From: Opitutales bacterium
GTDB taxonomy: Bacteria > Verrucomicrobiota > Verrucomicrobiia > Opitutales > Opitutaceae
Length of the DNA: 7,264 bases
Reading direction: 5' to 3'
NCBI GenBank assembly: GCA_021772595.1
Contig: JAJFLS010000227.1
Location: 1-7,264, forward strand
In this document: one piece after another, positions 5,066-7,264 of the stretch
How the letters are laid out: the number at the start of each line of letters is the position of its first letter
Numbering within the stretch: position 1 is the stretch's first letter
The notes under the pieces: generated by a model
Told to the model about the DNA's origin: nothing
Seen by the model: only the letters and a program-made list of their open reading frames with translations
The model's database searches: none
Made by a program: the position numbers and the translations under genes

Positions 5066-6426
5066 ATCGGCAGGCAAGTTTCCTTGGAGTTCTCGCGAGT
5101 CTAGTTGGCACTTCCGTAATAGCAGACCCGCGCATGCCGGGCGGAGAAACGACTGTGTTTGACGATTCTCGAGAAGCCTTCGCCCAACCGGCTAGCAACT
5201 TGGATCCGAAGAGCCTCGCCCAGTTCTTTTCGGGCGACACGATTTTCAACACGAATTGGGTGAACTCCTCATCGGTGGTCGACGGGCGGGACGGACTCGG
5301 CCCTCTGTTCAATACGCGGTCCTGCTCCGCTTGCCATTTCAAAGATGGCCGCGGCCAACCACCCGAATCTGGCGAAACGCCAAACGGCCTCTTGATTAGA
5401 ATCAGCATCCCCGGGAAGCAGACCAACGGAGCCCCACTACCGCATCCCATTTACGGAAACCAAATCAGCGTTCGATCCCTTGATCCCGCGCCGCCGGAAG
5501 CCTTCATCCGCGTCGACTACGAGGAAATCGAGAAAACGTATCCCGACGGAACAAGCTACCGTATCCAGAAACCTAAGTACACGATTGAGAGCTGGGCCTA
5601 CGGCGAAATCGGAAGCGAGCTGCTTACTTCGCCACGGGTCGCCCCTAGCGTTTTTGGGCTCGGACTTCTCGACGAGATTCCGAACAAATCGATCCTAGCC
5701 AACGCGGACCCTAGCGACGAAAACCAAGACGGCATCTCAGGGCGCCCAAACTGGGTCTGGAGTCCCAGCGAAACGAAACGCCAGCTCGGCAAATACGGCT
5801 GGAAAGCCAACAAAGCCAGCATCGCAGACCAAACCGCCGGCGCTTTTCAAGGCGACATCGGTATCACCTCCTCGCTTTTCCCATCGGAGAACCATTCTTC
5901 CGCCCAAATCGATTCGAACCGATTTCCAAGCGGCGGCTCTCCGGAACTCGTCGAGCGCGATTTGGAAGATGTCGTGTTCTATCTCAAGACACTTGGCGTA
6001 CCCGCGAGTCGCTTCGAAGACGAAAGCGTCTACCACATCGGCGGGAAACTGTTCGCTCAAGCGCAATGCTCAAAATGCCATACGCCGGAATTCCAAACGC
6101 GCTCAGATTCGAACATCGCGGCGCTGGCAAACCAGCTTATCCGCCCCTTCACCGACCTCCTCCTTCACGACATGGGTGACGAACTCGCTGACAACCGACC
6201 CGACTTCGAAGCCAGTGGTAACGAGTGGCGTACGCCTCCTCTCTGGGGATTAGGATTAATTAGTCGTGTGAACGGGCATACTCGTTTGCTTCACGACGGA
6301 CGCGCTAGAAATATCGAAGAAGCGATTCTCTGGCACGGCGGCGAAGCCGAAGCGAGCAAGCAAGCGTTCATGAGGCTCCCCAAATCCGAACGCCAAGCCC
6401 TAATCGAATTTGTCAATTCGCTGTAG
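5062..6426 (+). CDS. Di-heme c-type oxidoreductase (DUF1111 family)
   Basis: This 454-residue periplasmic protein is of the di-heme oxidoreductase (DHOR, DUF1111) type. It has two CxxCH heme c sites: CSACH at 88-92, in the context RSCSACHFKDGRG, and CSKCH at 336-340, in the context GGKLFAQAQCSKCHTPEF. The N-terminus is a short signal peptide ending near VIA (19-21). The C-terminal block NGHTRLLHDGRARNIEEAILWHGGEA is typical of the family. A longer in-frame start at 4999 exists but lies inside the imelysin gene and would bury the signal peptide. The ATG at 5062 gives an ATGA overlap and a proper leader. No Shine-Dalgarno is seen, so it is probably coupled to the imelysin gene. I recall genes of this family beside imelysins in iron-uptake loci, where they may act as an electron-transfer or ferri-reductase partner. 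Enzymatic activity is not established. Confidence 0.92.
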   Translation: MNRQASFLGVLASLVGTSVIADPRMPGGETTVFDDSREAFAQPASNLDPKSLAQFFSGDTIFNTNWVNSSSVVDGRDGLGPLFNTRSCSACHFKDGRGQPPESGETPNGLLIRISIPGKQTNGAPLPHPIYGNQISVRSLDPAPPEAFIRVDYEEIEKTYPDGTSYRIQKPKYTIESWAYGEIGSELLTSPRVAPSVFGLGLLDEIPNKSILANADPSDENQDGISGRPNWVWSPSETKRQLGKYGWKANKASIADQTAGAFQGDIGITSSLFPSENHSSAQIDSNRFPSGGSPELVERDLEDVVFYLKTLGVPASRFEDESVYHIGGKLFAQAQCSKCHTPEFQTRSDSNIAALANQLIRPFTDLLLHDMGDELADNRPDFEASGNEWRTPPLWGLGLISRVNGHTRLLHDGRARNIEEAILWHGGEAEASKQAFMRLPKSERQALIEFVNSL

Positions 6427-6437
6427 CTGAACTTCAA

Positions 6438-7264
6438 CTACTCGACGTCTTCTAGGACTTCAAATTCCAACTGATCGACCCAGCTAATTCCTGAACCATG
6501 GTAGCTCAGCCCGTATCTGAACTTAGCCGCCTTTTTTGGAATCTCAAGAATCAGGGTCGCCTCCTGGGCATTCGTTTCGCGATCAAACGGCATCGTCACC
6601 GTATCGAGGATACGGTCCTTCACATCATCCGCGCTCGCCCATAAATCGACAGACGCAATATCCGCGTCATATCGAACCGATGCGCGGACTAGAACCCTCC
6701 TCCCTGCATACCGGGTAGCATCGAAAATCTGGACCCACTCGCGCCTATCCTCAGAAAGCGAGAAGTCTTCAGCGCCCGTACCCACGTTGATGCGATGCTC
6801 GAATTCGTAGGCATCCCCCACCTCAAACGGACCCGAAAATCGCGTAAGCCTGGCGAGTCGCATCGCTTCGCTTTCCGGCTCTAGCTCTCCGGTCATCGCG
6901 AAGAGAAATGACGAGCCGAATACTGTCAGACCAAGACCTGCTAGCAGAGGATTGCTCTTTCGGCGATTGGCGATGAGCGTTATCCGCTCTTTGAGCGCTC
7001 CTTTCTTGCGGTTCCCAAGCAGAGAAAGAGCGCCGCCAGGAGAGAAATGAGCTCCACGTGACAAGTGGAGCACGTGCAGCAACGTGTGTCCGTATTCGAT
7101 CGCCGTTCCCGCGCAAACGCTCTCGACAACTTCCAGATCGCAAGCCTTCTCCATCTCCTCCTTGAACTGCTTGAGCACGAGCCAAACGATCGGATTGTAC
7201 CAGTGAATATAGCAGAGTAAAAGCAATGCATGATGCAGGAATAAGTCGCCTCGACGATAATGAG
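6438..7264 (-). CDS. M56/BlaR1-type membrane peptidase, 3' part
   Basis: The reading frame is open to the right edge, so this is a partial gene: 274 C-terminal residues are visible and the N-terminus lies outside. The first visible residues read HYRRGDLFLHH, which matches the tail of the HExxH-x-RRxD zinc site of BlaR1/MecR1 peptidases, so His1 is probably the second histidine of HExxH. Next come a membrane helix (~12-30, with IHWYNPIVW), the conserved EKACDLEVV (38-46, a family block that may carry a further zinc ligand) and a last membrane helix (~105-124). After that comes a ~135-residue beta-rich domain (~140-274) ending GSGISWVDQLEFEV. This domain resembles the C-terminal domain I know from some AraC- or MerR-like regulators, and would be the sensor part. 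Usually such genes pair with a BlaI-type repressor, which would lie to the right. The stop is only 11 nt from the converging di-heme gene's stop. Confidence 0.85.
   Translation of the reverse strand, partial: HYRRGDLFLHHALLLLCYIHWYNPIVWLVLKQFKEEMEKACDLEVVESVCAGTAIEYGHTLLHVLHLSRGAHFSPGGALSLLGNRKKGALKERITLIANRRKSNPLLAGLGLTVFGSSFLFAMTGELEPESEAMRLARLTRFSGPFEVGDAYEFEHRINVGTGAEDFSLSEDRREWVQIFDATRYAGRRVLVRASVRYDADIASVDLWASADDVKDRILDTVTMPFDRETNAQEATLILEIPKKAAKFRYGLSYHGSGISWVDQLEFEVLEDVE

Noticed and set aside
7051..7071. Perfect 7-bp inverted repeat (GCTCCAC, 7-nt loop, GTGGAGC) with CACGTG motifs nearby
   Set aside because: It lies fully inside the M56 coding sequence (the LLHVLHLSRG region) and is explained by codons; no terminator context or repeat copy in the window.

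Overview
The window looks like a chromosomal segment of a Gram-negative bacterium. Signal peptides, a lipobox, an imelysin, a c-type di-heme protein and an M56 sensor peptidase with a fused C-terminal domain all point to an envelope with a periplasm. GC content is moderate to high (mid-50s percent by eye). Shine-Dalgarno sequences are mostly weak or absent, and GTAG-headed REP-like palindromes are present. My best guess is Verrucomicrobiota (Opitutae-like). That is inferred from general sequence character and family recollection, not from any phylogenetic marker in the window.

Layout. Positions 5-24 hold a short REP-like palindrome. Positions 50-2936 hold a four-gene operon on the minus strand, transcribed right to left: a LolD/MacB-type ABC ATPase (2250-2936), an FtsX/MacB-fold permease (1051-2253), a His-rich lipoprotein (590-1054) and a DUF3299 periplasmic protein (50-538). 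The first three genes overlap by 4 nt at ATGA junctions. Positions 2937-3152 form a divergent intergenic region dominated by a 30-bp inverted repeat with REPIN architecture (3031-3107). The plus strand then carries a 56-residue Cys-rich zinc-ribbon-like protein with a GTG start (3153-3323), a membrane-anchored thioredoxin-fold protein (3379-3825), an imelysin-family protein (3866-5065) and a di-heme DUF1111-type oxidoreductase (5062-6426, again an ATGA overlap). Converging on it from the right edge is the 3'-terminal part of an M56/BlaR1-type membrane peptidase gene (6438 to beyond 7264), whose product ends in an extra beta-rich domain.

How they may work together. The plus-strand imelysin plus di-heme pair is a combination associated with periplasmic or outer-membrane metal (iron) uptake. 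The minus-strand operon (ABC ATPase, FtsX-like permease, His-rich protein, DUF3299) resembles zinc-responsive loci I recall from Vibrio and Shewanella (zrg-type). The simplest reading is a divergently arranged metal-acquisition locus, with the small Cys-rich protein and the thioredoxin as accessory redox or metal-handling parts. No Fur or Zur operator could be recognised by eye, so the metal assignment rests on gene families and context only. The M56 gene is probably a separate sensing unit.
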